Position numbers and translations under genes: made by a program
Shown: piece after piece, positions 53,327 to 63,188 of the stretch
How positions within the stretch are numbered: position 1 is the stretch's first letter
Layout of the letters: each line of letters opens with the position of its first letter
Notes under the pieces: generated by a model
Seen by the model: the letters and a program-made list of their open reading frames with translations, nothing else
What the model was told of the DNA's origin: nothing
Databases searched by the model: none
NCBI GenBank assembly: GCA_002449265.1
Contig: DKCV01000021.1
Coordinates: 75,382-139,381, forward strand
From: Caryophanales bacterium UBA6865
Lineage (GTDB): Bacteria > Bacillota_I > Bacilli_A > RFN20 > CAG-826
Length of the DNA stretch: 64,000 nt
Direction of reading: 5' to 3'

Positions 53327-56044
53327 ATGTCATACAAAGAAAGCTTGCTCATGCCAAAAACGACTTTCGAGATGCGTGCGAATTTAACGCAAAAAGAGCC
53401 TGTTCTTGTTAAGGCCTGGGAAGAGGAAAAACTTTACGAGAAAATGAATCAAAATCGCGAAGGATGCGAGGAATTTTTACTTCATGATGGCCCTCCTTAC
53501 GCCAATGGCGATATTCACTGCGGGCACATGCTTAATCGCTTACTGAAAGATTTTATTGTCCGCTATAAAAATATGTGCGGCTATAAAACTCCGTTTGTTT
53601 TTGGCTGGGATACACACGGCCTTCCGATTGAAGTGAGAGTCACAAAAAGTGGTGTAAACCGCAAAGCGATGAGCGTTCCTAGTTTCCGCGATTTATGCAA
53701 AGAATATGCCTTGAAACAAGTTGCTCATCAAAAAGAGCAAATCCGCCGTCTTGGTTGCTTAGGCGATTATGATTCACCATATTTAACGCTTCTTCCGGAA
53801 TTTGAAGCACGCGAAATCGATGTTTTCGCGTCGATGGCCCTTCAAGGAATCATCTATAAAGGCTTAAAGCCAGTTTATTGGTCACCGTCTAGTGAAAGCG
53901 CACTCGCTGAAGCCGAAGTCGAATATAAAGATGTTTTAGCGAAGACTTTATATATCGCTTTCCCTGTTATTGATGGAAAAGAAATTATCCCCCTCGATGC
54001 AAAAATCATCATTTGGACGACGACTCCTTGGACGATTCCTTCTAATCGCGGAATTACCCTAAATCCAAAATTTGAATACGGCGTTTATGAAACCGACCAA
54101 GGAAAGTTCGTTTTCTTAACCTCGTTAAAAGAGAAACTCGTGAATGAACTTGGTTTCAATAGCTGCGAACTCCTTAAGACATTCAAAGGTCAAGAAGTGG
54201 AAGGTGCGAAAGCAAAACACCCTCTTTACGATAGAGAGTCCCTTGTTATGGTTGCCTCTTTCGTTGATGATTCTGCCGGTACGGGTTGCGTCCATACTGA
54301 CCCAGACCATGGATTAGACGATTTCAATGTTTGCTCAAAATACGGCATTAAGCCATTTGGCACCGTTGATGATAAAGGGATTATGCATTTAGGGGATGAT
54401 GACCCTTGTTCGAATAAATTTTATGATGACTGCAATGACATCGTGATTGATGAACTTAAAAAGGCCGACGCTTTATTAAAAGAAGTTGATATCACCCATA
54501 GCTATCCTCACGATTGGAGAACTCATAAACCAGTTATTTTCCGTGCGACCCCGCAGTGGTTCTGTAGCATCGAACCGATCAAAAAGAAACTCCTTGAAGA
54601 AGTTCATAAGATTCATTGGGAACCCTCTTGGGGCGAGCAAAAGATGGTCAATATGATTGCTGACCGCACTGACTGGTGCATTTCTAGACAGCGTGCTTGG
54701 GGTGTTCCTCTTCCTATTATTTATAATGAGGATGATAGCCCAATCATCGAGAAACCCGTCTTTGACCATATCCGCGACATTATCGCGAAAGAAGGTAGTA
54801 ATGCCTGGTTTGCTCGCGACGCGAAAGATCTTCTCCCAGAAGGCTATACGAATCCAAACTCTCCGCATGGGAAATTCCATAAAGAAACCGATATCATGGA
54901 TGTTTGGTTCGATAGTGGCTCTAGCTGGAATGGTGTTTTAAAGGAACGGGGATTAAAGTTCCCAGCTGATTTATATTTAGAAGGGAATGACCAATATCGA
55001 GGCTGGTTCAATAGCTCGTTGATCTTATCGACGGCCTATACTGGAAAAGCGCCGTTTATTAGCTGCTTAACCCATGGCTGGGTCATGGATGAAAATTGGA
55101 ACAAAATGAGCAAATCCGCCGGAAACGGAATCGATCCAAGCAAGGTCGCAAATCAATTTGGGGCAGATATTCTTCGCCTTTGGGCAAGCAGCGTTAATTA
55201 TGAAGCCGATGTTAGGATTAGCGAATCCATTATTGCGACGATTAGCGACCAATACCGCAAAATCCGCAATACCTTTAAATTCATGCTCGGAAATCTTCAA
55301 GACGGGGAAAATAAACCATATACGAAGCCTTCCGTCAAACCGACTTTGTGGCCAATCGACGAATGGATTTTAGGTCGGCTCGAAGCTGTTAAGAATACTT
55401 GCTTAAAAGCGTATGACGAATATTCTTTCCCTGTCGTGAGTGGAACGTTAGGCAACTTCATGGTTGAGCTTTCTAGCTTCTATCTAGATTTTGCAAAGGA
55501 CGTTTTATACTGCGAAGAAGCAAATAATAAACGCCGCAAAGCGATTCAATACGTTCTTTATGAACTATCGATGACCCTTTGCTTACTTTATAACCCAATC
55601 CTTTCTTTCACGATGGATGAAGTTTATAAAGCGATTCCTTCACACAAAAAAGAATCGGCACAGCTTGATGATATGCCTACTTTCTCTCACGAATATCAAA
55701 ACGCCGATATGTATAAAGAATTCACGAAACTTCGTGATGCCGCGCTTAAATCCTTAGAAGAAGCGAGAAACCGCGGCGAACTTTCTTCCAATATGGAAGC
55801 TAAACTTGTGGTTTCCTTACCTTCTAATGCCCTTTATGAAGTTTTAAAGAAACTCAATGAGCAAGAATTAAGCGAGATGTTTGGCGTGAGCCAATTTGAA
55901 TTAAGCAATAGCGACTCCTTAACGATTCGTATTTCTAAAGCGGAAGGGGAACGCTGCGACCGCTGTAGACGCATTGAACGCGATACCAAACATTATGAGG
56001 ATGGCGTTTTGTGTGGTCGCTGCGCAAAAGTTATGGGAAAATAA
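53327..56044 (+). CDS. ileS: Isoleucyl-tRNA synthetase
   Basis: Charges tRNA-Ile. 905 residues. The class I HIGH motif appears as NGDIHCGHMLNR, followed by FVFGWDTHGLPIE. The CP1 editing domain has TTPWTIPSNRGI and the GTGCVHTDPDHGLDD segment. The KMSKS loop is NKMSKSAGNGIDP. A C-terminal zinc finger CDRCRRIE...CGRCAKVM is present. The start at 53327 is chosen for TTGGAGGG upstream; the longer ORF begins inside the T-box terminator. lspA begins 4 nt after the stop. Confidence 0.98.
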   Translation: MSYKESLLMPKTTFEMRANLTQKEPVLVKAWEEEKLYEKMNQNREGCEEFLLHDGPPYANGDIHCGHMLNRLLKDFIVRYKNMCGYKTPFVFGWDTHGLPIEVRVTKSGVNRKAMSVPSFRDLCKEYALKQVAHQKEQIRRLGCLGDYDSPYLTLLPEFEAREIDVFASMALQGIIYKGLKPVYWSPSSESALAEAEVEYKDVLAKTLYIAFPVIDGKEIIPLDAKIIIWTTTPWTIPSNRGITLNPKFEYGVYETDQGKFVFLTSLKEKLVNELGFNSCELLKTFKGQEVEGAKAKHPLYDRESLVMVASFVDDSAGTGCVHTDPDHGLDDFNVCSKYGIKPFGTVDDKGIMHLGDDDPCSNKFYDDCNDIVIDELKKADALLKEVDITHSYPHDWRTHKPVIFRATPQWFCSIEPIKKKLLEEVHKIHWEPSWGEQKMVNMIADRTDWCISRQRAWGVPLPIIYNEDDSPIIEKPVFDHIRDIIAKEGSNAWFARDAKDLLPEGYTNPNSPHGKFHKETDIMDVWFDSGSSWNGVLKERGLKFPADLYLEGNDQYRGWFNSSLILSTAYTGKAPFISCLTHGWVMDENWNKMSKSAGNGIDPSKVANQFGADILRLWASSVNYEADVRISESIIATISDQYRKIRNTFKFMLGNLQDGENKPYTKPSVKPTLWPIDEWILGRLEAVKNTCLKAYDEYSFPVVSGTLGNFMVELSSFYLDFAKDVLYCEEANNKRRKAIQYVLYELSMTLCLLYNPILSFTMDEVYKAIPSHKKESAQLDDMPTFSHEYQNADMYKEFTKLRDAALKSLEEARNRGELSSNMEAKLVVSLPSNALYEVLKKLNEQELSEMFGVSQFELSNSDSLTIRISKAEGERCDRCRRIERDTKHYEDGVLCGRCAKVMGK

Positions 56045-56048
56045 GTCC

Positions 56049-56711
56049 ATGAACCGTAAAACTGATTTTTGGAAAGGGTATCATTGGACAAAAAAGAGCT
56101 TCTTTGATACTTATGTTTGGCTTTGCTTGTTATTTGTGATTATTGACCAAGTAAGCAAATGGCTTGTCGTTAATTTTGTTTCTTTCCATAGCGAGATTGA
56201 AGTCATCCCGAATTTCTTATACATCTCCCATATTTATAATACGGGAGTTGTCTTTGGACTTGGTGATGGATCTAGTTGGACCCGTCCAATCAATATCGCG
56301 ATTTCTTGGCTAATGAGTTTCGCTATCTTTAATTTCTGGAGAAAAGGATTAAAGAAAGATGACCACATGATGAACGCGACCTTGATGCTTCTAGAAGCTG
56401 GAGCGGTTGGTAATCTCATCGACCGTACTTTCTATTGGGGGCAAAATGGCATCCCTTATGGCGTTATTGATTGGATTGATCTTTATTTTGGTGGTAGTCC
56501 AAACGATAGAGGAAGCTTCTTAAACCCTTTTGCAAACTTCAATATCGCGGACGCTTGCATTACGGTAGGAATCATTCTCTATGTCGTTTATTCCATTGTC
56601 TTAACGAGCAAAATGTCAGATGAAGAAGCCGAAGCTTACCTTAACGAAAATGCCTTTTGGCGGAAGAAAAAGAAAGACGGAGAAGGGGATAACAATGGAA
56701 ATAACGATTGA
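56049..56711 (+). CDS. lspA: Lipoprotein signal peptidase
   Basis: Membrane aspartyl protease that cleaves signal peptides of lipoproteins such as the binding protein at 28.2 kb. 220 residues, longer than the usual 160 because of an N-terminal extension before the first helix and a charged C-terminal tail. Four helices. Motifs: IIDQVSKW, YNTGVVFGLG, and the catalytic Asp residues in GNLIDRTFY and NFNIADACI. The start at 56049 is chosen because the ORF from 55974 lies inside ileS. It overlaps rluD by 17 nt. Confidence 0.93.
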   Translation: MNRKTDFWKGYHWTKKSFFDTYVWLCLLFVIIDQVSKWLVVNFVSFHSEIEVIPNFLYISHIYNTGVVFGLGDGSSWTRPINIAISWLMSFAIFNFWRKGLKKDDHMMNATLMLLEAGAVGNLIDRTFYWGQNGIPYGVIDWIDLYFGGSPNDRGSFLNPFANFNIADACITVGIILYVVYSIVLTSKMSDEEAEAYLNENAFWRKKKKDGEGDNNGNND

Positions 56712-57600
56712 TTCCTCTAACGAAGGAAAACGACTTGACGAAGTTCTTTCTTCCTTAGATATCGCACCTTCTAGAAGCAAAATTCAGTCTATGATAAAAG
56801 ATGGACTTGTTTTAGTTAATAATAAAATAGAAAAGTCCCATTACAGATTGAGAGTAGGAGATATTGTAAACTACCAAGAATATACTGAAAAACCACTAGA
56901 AATCAAAGGTGAGGATATTCCTCTTGATGTTATTTACGAAGATAGCGACTTGCTTGTTATCAATAAACCTGCTGGGCTTGTTGTTCACCCTGGGAACGGG
57001 CATTCTAGCGGAACGCTCGTAAATGCCTTACTTTTTCACGAAGAACAATTAGCTTCCTCTAGCGGATACGAACGTCCTGGTTTAGTTCATCGAATCGATA
57101 AAGATACTTCTGGGCTTCTAGTCGTTGCTAAAACGAATTTTGCTTATGAAGGTTTAGCAAAGCAACTCATTGGTCACTTGATGCACCGCGAATATTACGC
57201 ATTAGTGAAAGGAATCATTGAGGAAGATGACGCAAAAATCGATGCCCCGATTGGGAGAGACCCGACTCACCCAACAAAATTTTCGGTCAATGGGCGCGAT
57301 AAAAAAGAAGCGATCACCTTTTTCCATGTCGAAAAACGTTTTCCGCTTTCGCAAGCAACTCTCATTTCTTGCCGTTTATTCACTGGTAGAACCCACCAAA
57401 TCCGTGTCCATCTCGATTATATTGGACATCCTGTGATTGGCGATCCTCTCTACGGGACGGGGAATCGTAACTTATATAGTAACGGGCAATTACTTCACGC
57501 GTATCGTTTAACTTTCGTTCACCCTAGAACGCAAAAAGAAATGACATTTTATGCGCCACTTCCTAGCTATTTTTCTAGTTTATTAGCGAAACTACAATAA
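56695..57600 (+). CDS. RluD-family 23S rRNA pseudouridine synthase
   Basis: Isomerises uridines in 23S rRNA. 301 residues. An N-terminal S4 domain (KRLDEVLSSLDIAPSRSKIQ) precedes the catalytic domain: VINKPAGLVVHPGNGH, catalytic Asp in LVHRIDKDTSGLLVVAKT, and TGRTHQIRVHL. The ATG at 56695 is chosen for GGAGAAGGGGA upstream and the S4 start; the longer ORF runs through lspA. The lspA-rluD order is standard in Bacilli. Its 3' end overlaps rnhC by 9 nt. The exact target uridines are not deducible. Confidence 0.94.
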   Translation: MEITIDSSNEGKRLDEVLSSLDIAPSRSKIQSMIKDGLVLVNNKIEKSHYRLRVGDIVNYQEYTEKPLEIKGEDIPLDVIYEDSDLLVINKPAGLVVHPGNGHSSGTLVNALLFHEEQLASSSGYERPGLVHRIDKDTSGLLVVAKTNFAYEGLAKQLIGHLMHREYYALVKGIIEEDDAKIDAPIGRDPTHPTKFSVNGRDKKEAITFFHVEKRFPLSQATLISCRLFTGRTHQIRVHLDYIGHPVIGDPLYGTGNRNLYSNGQLLHAYRLTFVHPRTQKEMTFYAPLPSYFSSLLAKLQ

Positions 57601-58506
57601 GCGTTTTGTATTGGAGAAATTCAGTTTTGCGACCTTTTTAAGTTCTTCTTTTCCAAATTTTTCGATAAAGGATTTCGCGAAGATATCCACTTGCTCATGC
57701 GCACCCAATGGGAACTCGACTCCATAAGTTTCACCCATTTTCTTCATCTTTCTTAAAAAGGCATAGCGAGCGATAACAGAAGCTAAAGCGACTGAAATGA
57801 AGGCGCTTTCTCCTTTTGTTTTGAAATAAATATTTCTACAAACTTCCTTCTCATCTTTTAAATAAGAATAATAGAGAGTTTCAGGTGCGAATTGATCTTG
57901 ATACAAGATGGATTCAGGATGTCGCTTCTTAAGATTCAATAAGCAGCGATTATGCATTTTCGCTTTGATGGCGTTCATATTGAATTCATCATGAATCTCG
58001 TTGTACTTCGGGTTGTCCAAAGCCAGTTCACTATAATCGTAACGGTGGATTAAAGTTGGGCCGATTGAAAGAATGGTTTCGTCATTCATTTTCTTACTGT
58101 CGGTAACGCCTAAAGAAAGAAGATTATCAACATCTTCTTTTCTTACGTAACTTGCAACGACGATAATTGGCCCAAAATAGTCGCCAGTGCCAACCTCGTC
58201 ACTCCCGATTTGGGGATAACGATTTAAAACAAGTCTATGTTCCAAAGGCAAGGTTGGTTTTAAAGGCGCTATCCTTGCGTTTTTGTCCCAAATTCGCGCT
58301 TCTTTTAAGGCGTTAGTTCCCTGAAAGAGAATTTTGTTTTCGCCTTTTTTGTTCTTTTGATAAATGGAAACGGTTGCCCCATCGCATTTAATTACGGAAT
58401 ATAAGTAGCCTGTTCCATTTGGCGTTTGTATCGCGTCATAGAACTCTTTCGCCTTTTTTAAGGTATCGTCAGAGACGGACAAAGCGACAATTTCTTGCTT
58501 TTGCAT
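57592..58506 (-). CDS. rnhC: Ribonuclease HIII
   Basis: Cleaves RNA in RNA/DNA hybrids. 304 residues. An N-terminal substrate-binding domain (about 1-90, with GTGYLYSVIKCDG) precedes the RNase HII/III core: the acidic pair in IGSDEVGTGDYFGP, VTDSKKMND, and further acids at YQDQFAP. The conserved GESAFISVALASVIAR is present. RNase HIII is typical of Firmicutes. The promoter lies only 7 nt before the ATG with no Shine-Dalgarno. The 3' end overlaps the convergent rluD gene. Confidence 0.95.
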   Translation of the reverse strand: MQKQEIVALSVSDDTLKKAKEFYDAIQTPNGTGYLYSVIKCDGATVSIYQKNKKGENKILFQGTNALKEARIWDKNARIAPLKPTLPLEHRLVLNRYPQIGSDEVGTGDYFGPIIVVASYVRKEDVDNLLSLGVTDSKKMNDETILSIGPTLIHRYDYSELALDNPKYNEIHDEFNMNAIKAKMHNRCLLNLKKRHPESILYQDQFAPETLYYSYLKDEKEVCRNIYFKTKGESAFISVALASVIARYAFLRKMKKMGETYGVEFPLGAHEQVDIFAKSFIEKFGKEELKKVAKLNFSNTKRLL

Positions 58507-58513
58507 GTCTCTA

Positions 58514-58542
58514 ATTATCTTTTCTTTCCAGGAAGAAGTAAA
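58514..58542 (-). promoter_or_regulatory. Promoter of rnhC (leaderless)
   Basis: Minus strand: -35 TTTACT (58537-58542), 17 nt, -10 GATAAT (58514-58519), then 7 nt to the ATG. No Shine-Dalgarno is present. The divergent mutS2 start has GATAAT (58634-58639) 6 nt before its own ATG. Confidence 0.68.
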
Positions 58543-58645
58543 CTTATTGCGCTAGAAGATTTATTGAATGGCATGTTCTCTTTAAAAGCGCTTATTTTCT
58601 TTATTTTCTCGTTCTTCTTTTCCAATTTTATTAGATAATATTCGC

Positions 58646-60961
58646 ATGCAAGATATTTACGAGAAATTTGAATTTCAAAAGATCAGGGAAAAGATCGCCA
58701 ATTTAACGAGAACGGAAAGAGGAATAGAGAAAGCCGAAGGCTTATCGATGTTCCTTGACGAAAAGAAGATGCAGCACGAATTAGCGTCTTTAGAAGAAAT
58801 GATTTTCCTTCATGCTAGATACGGGAAAATCCCACTTGACGTTTCTAGTTCCTTATTGGGGCCAGTCTCTTTAGCGAAAAAAGGCGCGACCCTTTCGATT
58901 GAAGAGCTTGAACGCTGTGCGCACGATGTGAATGAAATGAAAGACATTCGCCATTTTTTCCGCACGGTGGAGCAAAGTCCTATTTTAATGGATTATGTCT
59001 CTCACTTACCGATACTTGACTTCTTAGAGAAAGACATTCATAAAATCATCGCCCCGGATCTGTCGATTTTCGATAACGCCTCGCCGCGCTTAAAGGGGAT
59101 TCGGGCTTCGATCAGTCGTCTTCGAAATGAAATGAAGAAAAAGCTTGGCTTTATCTTGGAAGAAAATAAATCTTTCTTAAGCGATTCCACGTTGACGTTA
59201 AGAAATGGACATTATGTTTTGCCCGTTGCTAATGCCTATAAAAACAAAGTGAAAGGAATTGTCCAAGATATCTCCGGATCAAAGGAAACGACTTTTATTG
59301 AACCGGAAATCCTCGTTTCACTTAATAACAAGATGATGGAACTCCTAAATGACGAACGAGAAGAAATCGCGCGTTTGCTCCTTGAGCTATCTAGAGAAGT
59401 CGCAGGCAATGGCGATGATCTTCTATTTGGCAATGAAATGATTGGCTATTTGGATTTCTTACAAGCGAAAGCGATTTATGCTGAGCAAACGAATAGCCAT
59501 ATCGCTCGAATTAGCGAAATGCCTCTAATCGATATTCTTAATGCGCGTCATCCTCTTCTTGACCCTAATAAAGTCGTTCCGAATGACTTTTCAATGTCGG
59601 AGAACAAGCGCCTTATTATTATTTCTGGTCCCAATGCGGGCGGGAAAACCGTCGCTTTAAAAACTTTAGGGCTTCTTGTGCTTATGTCACAATGCGGTTT
59701 AGCGATTCCCGCAAGTGAAGGACCAAGTCTAAGCTATTTTAGGCATATTTATGTCGATATCGGGGATTCCCAATCGTTAAGCGATAACCTTTCGACTTTC
59801 TCCGGACATATGAAAAATCTTTCTGAGATTCTTTCTAATGTCGGCGGGAAAGACCTCGTTTTATTAGATGAAGTTGGGACGGGCACTTCGCCAAAAGAAG
59901 GGGAGGCGATTGCTTACGCAATCATGCAATATCTATTAAAGAAGCATGCCTTCACGCTTATTTCGAGCCACTTCGAAGGATTAAAGGCCTTTGCTTTATC
60001 TAACCCGAATGTTTCTAACGCTTCGATGATTTTTGATGAAGAACATTTGCTTCCCACCTATAAATTAAAGATGGGTTTGCCTGGAGAAAGCTATGGGATT
60101 GTAGTCGCGGAACGATTTGGAATTCCTAAGGATGTTCTTTCGTTAGCAAGAGAATACATTTCTTCTCACGAAGATCTTTCCGTCAGCGAAGCGATTAAAA
60201 AGCTTGCCGAAGAAACTCGAAAAGCGGAATTAGAGAAAGATAAGGCTAGCGCGAAAGAAAAGGAATATTCCTCTCGCTTAGAAGCTTTAGAAGAAAAAGA
60301 GAGGAAACTTTCAAAACGCGAAGAAAATTATCTTAGCGACGTTGAAGCAAAGAAAAGCGCGATTCTAGAGCATTATGAAGATGAACTGGAAGCAATCCTA
60401 CATAGCGTTCAAAGGAATGATGTTAAGCTTCATGAAGTTATTAGTGCTCGCTCAAAACTACAAAATCTAGAAACCAAAACTAACGAAGAAGAATTTAGCG
60501 ATGAAATCAAGGTTGGGGATTATGTGAATATTCCTAGCGCGTTCGTTTCTGGCAGAGTAGATGAAATCCGCGGTGATAAATTGCTCGTGGTGAGCAAAGG
60601 CGGCTTAACTTTTCACACAAAGAAGAGCAAAGTGCAAAAGATTCTCCCTCCAAAAGATGAAAAAGTTCAGCAAACTAGCCCTTTAAAACTCGATGCGGTT
60701 GGCTTAAAAAAATCTACGCCTTTGGAACTTAATTTAATTGGTCAACACATTGATGAAGCTAGGCTCAATTTAGATAAGTATCTTGATGATTGCCGTTATA
60801 AAGGACTAAAGCGTGTTCGTATTATCCATGGATATGGCTCTGGGGCTTTAAGAAAGCTCGTGCAAGAATATTGCACCTCCCATAAAGACTTTATCGCTTC
60901 TTTTGAAGGAGCGGATGGCGTAGAAGGAGGAGGTGGGGCGACCATCATCCATCTAAAATGA
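58646..60961 (+). CDS. mutS2: Endonuclease MutS2
   Basis: MutS-like ATPase with a nuclease-type Smr domain; it acts on recombination intermediates and, in Bacillus, in rescue of collided ribosomes. 771 residues. Core and clamp helices, then Walker A GPNAGGKTVALKT, the ABC region and Walker B LVLLDEVGTGTSPKEG. A long coiled coil (about 510-600), a KOW-like strand region (GDYVNIPSAFVSGRVDE) and a C-terminal Smr domain (LNLIGQHIDEARLNLDKYL, RIIHGYGSGALRKLV) follow. No Shine-Dalgarno is visible. uvrC starts in an ATGA overlap. Confidence 0.96.
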   Translation: MQDIYEKFEFQKIREKIANLTRTERGIEKAEGLSMFLDEKKMQHELASLEEMIFLHARYGKIPLDVSSSLLGPVSLAKKGATLSIEELERCAHDVNEMKDIRHFFRTVEQSPILMDYVSHLPILDFLEKDIHKIIAPDLSIFDNASPRLKGIRASISRLRNEMKKKLGFILEENKSFLSDSTLTLRNGHYVLPVANAYKNKVKGIVQDISGSKETTFIEPEILVSLNNKMMELLNDEREEIARLLLELSREVAGNGDDLLFGNEMIGYLDFLQAKAIYAEQTNSHIARISEMPLIDILNARHPLLDPNKVVPNDFSMSENKRLIIISGPNAGGKTVALKTLGLLVLMSQCGLAIPASEGPSLSYFRHIYVDIGDSQSLSDNLSTFSGHMKNLSEILSNVGGKDLVLLDEVGTGTSPKEGEAIAYAIMQYLLKKHAFTLISSHFEGLKAFALSNPNVSNASMIFDEEHLLPTYKLKMGLPGESYGIVVAERFGIPKDVLSLAREYISSHEDLSVSEAIKKLAEETRKAELEKDKASAKEKEYSSRLEALEEKERKLSKREENYLSDVEAKKSAILEHYEDELEAILHSVQRNDVKLHEVISARSKLQNLETKTNEEEFSDEIKVGDYVNIPSAFVSGRVDEIRGDKLLVVSKGGLTFHTKKSKVQKILPPKDEKVQQTSPLKLDAVGLKKSTPLELNLIGQHIDEARLNLDKYLDDCRYKGLKRVRIIHGYGSGALRKLVQEYCTSHKDFIASFEGADGVEGGGGATIIHLK

Positions 60962-62739
60962 AAGAATTAAGCGAAAAACTTAAAACGCAAATTTCTTTGC
61001 TCCCGGATAAGCCTGGGGTTTATGAGATGAAAAACGCCGACGATAAAATCATCTATATCGGGAAAGCAAAGAATCTCAAAAAGCGGGTCAGCCAATATTT
61101 TTTGCGTCCCCAAGAAGGAAAAGTCGCGGCGATGGTTTCACATGTGGATCATTTCGATTTCATCATCGTTCACACCGATAAAGAAGCCTTCATTCTTGAA
61201 ATGAATCTCATTCAAACCTACTATCCTCGCTATAACATCATGCTCATGGATAATAGCCATTATCCTTATATTGCCGTAAAACGGGATGATGGTTATTTAA
61301 AGATCAGTCGCAATACCAAAGACAAGCACTATTTTTATTATGGGCCATTTCCGGCAAGCAGTGACGCCTATAAAACTATTGATTTATTGAATTCGCTTTA
61401 CCCTACTAGAAAATGCAAAACCTTAGGAAAAAAAGTTTGCCTTTATTATCATTTAGGGCAATGCTTAGCGCCTTGCGTTAAAAAAATCGATCCTAGCATT
61501 TTAAGTTCTTTATACGAAAATATTAAACGCTTTTTGGATGGCGATATTACTGACGCGGCGCGCCTATTAAAGGAAAAAATTGCGAAAGCTAGCGAAGAAG
61601 AACGCTATGAAGACGCCAAATATTATTACGATATTTTAAAAGCGATTGAAACGACGACGAGCAAACAGACCGTGGAAGTTAATAGCGATAAAACGAATCG
61701 GGATGTCATTGGGCTAGCGACGCGCGATGGGTATTGCTGCATCGCTATTCTTACCTATCGAAGAGGGATATTGCTTGGGAAAAAGGCACTTACGGTATCT
61801 TCTTTTGGGACGCTATCTGAGCAAGTTCCGGAATTACTTGAAGAATATTATAAGGACCATGAACTCCCTAGCGAGCTTTCTATTAATCTTCCTTCGTTTG
61901 ATGACGAGTTCTCTAGTGTCTATCCTGAAGCAAAAATCGTTCATCCGAAAGAAGGGAGACTTCTTGAGCAAATTGATTTAGCGACTTTAAACGCTAGACA
62001 AGGGCTAGATTCTCATTTTATGAGCGCACGTCTAGAAGACGATAAAGTGGAACTCCTTGATAAACTAGGCTCGTTATTGGGTATAAAAACGCCTTATCGA
62101 ATCGAATTGTTCGATAATTCGCATCTAGAAGGGAGCAATGCGGTCGGGGCAATGGTTTGCTATATTAACGCGGCCCCTGCAAAAAAGATGTACCGAAAAT
62201 TTCATCTAGCGAACGAAGATGCAGGTGACGACTATCATTCCATGAAGGAAGTCGTCTATCGCCGTTATAAAAGATTAAAAGAAGAAGGCTTATCTTATCC
62301 TGACTTAATCTTAGCGGATGGCGGGTTAAGCCAAGTTCATGCGGCGCTAGAAGGCTTAAAAGAGGCTGAGGTGAATATCCCTGTTTTTGGTTTGTACAAA
62401 AATAGCCGACACGAAACAGAAGGCATCATCGATAAAGACGAGAAAACTTATCCCTTGGACAATCATTCTCCTTTATTCTTTTTGCTCATGAGAATGCAAG
62501 ACGAGGTGCATCGCTTCGCTATTTCTTTCCATAAAGAAGTTCGTTCAAAATCCATGGGGAAGAGCATTTTCGATGACATCAAAGGAATCGGAGAAAAGCG
62601 AAAAGAATCGCTTCGTAAGCATTACCCAACTCGTGAAGCCCTCGAAAAAGCGAGTCTAGATGAATTAAAGCAGCTTCTTCCTAGCGAAGTGGCCGAAGCT
62701 CTTTATCAAAGAATTCAAGATTTAAAGGACAAATTATGA
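60958..62739 (+). CDS. uvrC: UvrABC excinuclease subunit C
   Basis: Makes both incisions in nucleotide excision repair. 593 residues. The N-terminal GIY-YIG nuclease reads GVYEMKN...IIYIGKAKNLKKRV. A Cys-rich CKTLGKKVCLYYHLGQCLAPC, a UVR helix pair (KIAKASEEERYEDAKYYYDI), the RNase H-like domain with RIELFDNSHLEGSNAVG and LILADGG, and C-terminal helix-hairpin-helix motifs (IKGIGEKRKESLRKHY) follow. It shares ATGA overlaps with mutS2 and with the HD gene. Confidence 0.97.
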   Translation: MKELSEKLKTQISLLPDKPGVYEMKNADDKIIYIGKAKNLKKRVSQYFLRPQEGKVAAMVSHVDHFDFIIVHTDKEAFILEMNLIQTYYPRYNIMLMDNSHYPYIAVKRDDGYLKISRNTKDKHYFYYGPFPASSDAYKTIDLLNSLYPTRKCKTLGKKVCLYYHLGQCLAPCVKKIDPSILSSLYENIKRFLDGDITDAARLLKEKIAKASEEERYEDAKYYYDILKAIETTTSKQTVEVNSDKTNRDVIGLATRDGYCCIAILTYRRGILLGKKALTVSSFGTLSEQVPELLEEYYKDHELPSELSINLPSFDDEFSSVYPEAKIVHPKEGRLLEQIDLATLNARQGLDSHFMSARLEDDKVELLDKLGSLLGIKTPYRIELFDNSHLEGSNAVGAMVCYINAAPAKKMYRKFHLANEDAGDDYHSMKEVVYRRYKRLKEEGLSYPDLILADGGLSQVHAALEGLKEAEVNIPVFGLYKNSRHETEGIIDKDEKTYPLDNHSPLFFLLMRMQDEVHRFAISFHKEVRSKSMGKSIFDDIKGIGEKRKESLRKHYPTREALEKASLDELKQLLPSEVAEALYQRIQDLKDKL

Positions 62740-63188
62740 TAGTGGACCCTTATTTTGATGAAATTGCTTCTCCCATTCTTCTTCATCCCCTCTTTTTGAG
62801 CATGAAGAAATATTGTGCGCATGGCAATGTTAGCGTTTATGAACATTCTCTATCGGTAGCGATTTATGCCTATCTTTATGCAAAAAAGAGAGGGCTAAAT
62901 CTTGACTATTCTTCTTTGATTCGCGGTGCTTTGCTTCATGATTTTTATCTTTATGATTGGCATCATTCTGGAGAAGGACATAAACTCCATGGCTTCCGTC
63001 ATCCTTTCTTTGCTTATAAAAACGCGAAGAAATATTTTTCCATCAATAAAAAAGAAGGGAACATTATCCGTTCGCACATGTTTCCTTTTGTTTTTTGGAT
63101 TTTTCCAACATCAAAAGAAGCTTGGATAGTCATAAAAAGTGACAAACGCTGTGCGATAGACGAAATGAAGAAAGGGAAAAATAAATGA
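62736..63188 (+). CDS. HD-domain phosphohydrolase
   Basis: 150 residues. HD metal site: EHSLSVAIYAYLYAKKRG and then ALLHDFYLYDWHH (the His and His-Asp ligands), plus downstream HGFRHPFFAYKNA and RSHMF, which keep further His ligands. Small HD proteins of this type occur widely in Firmicutes; the substrate (nucleotide or other phosphate ester) is unknown. It is coupled by ATGA overlaps to uvrC before it and the HAD gene after it. Confidence 0.82.
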   Translation: MIVDPYFDEIASPILLHPLFLSMKKYCAHGNVSVYEHSLSVAIYAYLYAKKRGLNLDYSSLIRGALLHDFYLYDWHHSGEGHKLHGFRHPFFAYKNAKKYFSINKKEGNIIRSHMFPFVFWIFPTSKEAWIVIKSDKRCAIDEMKKGKNK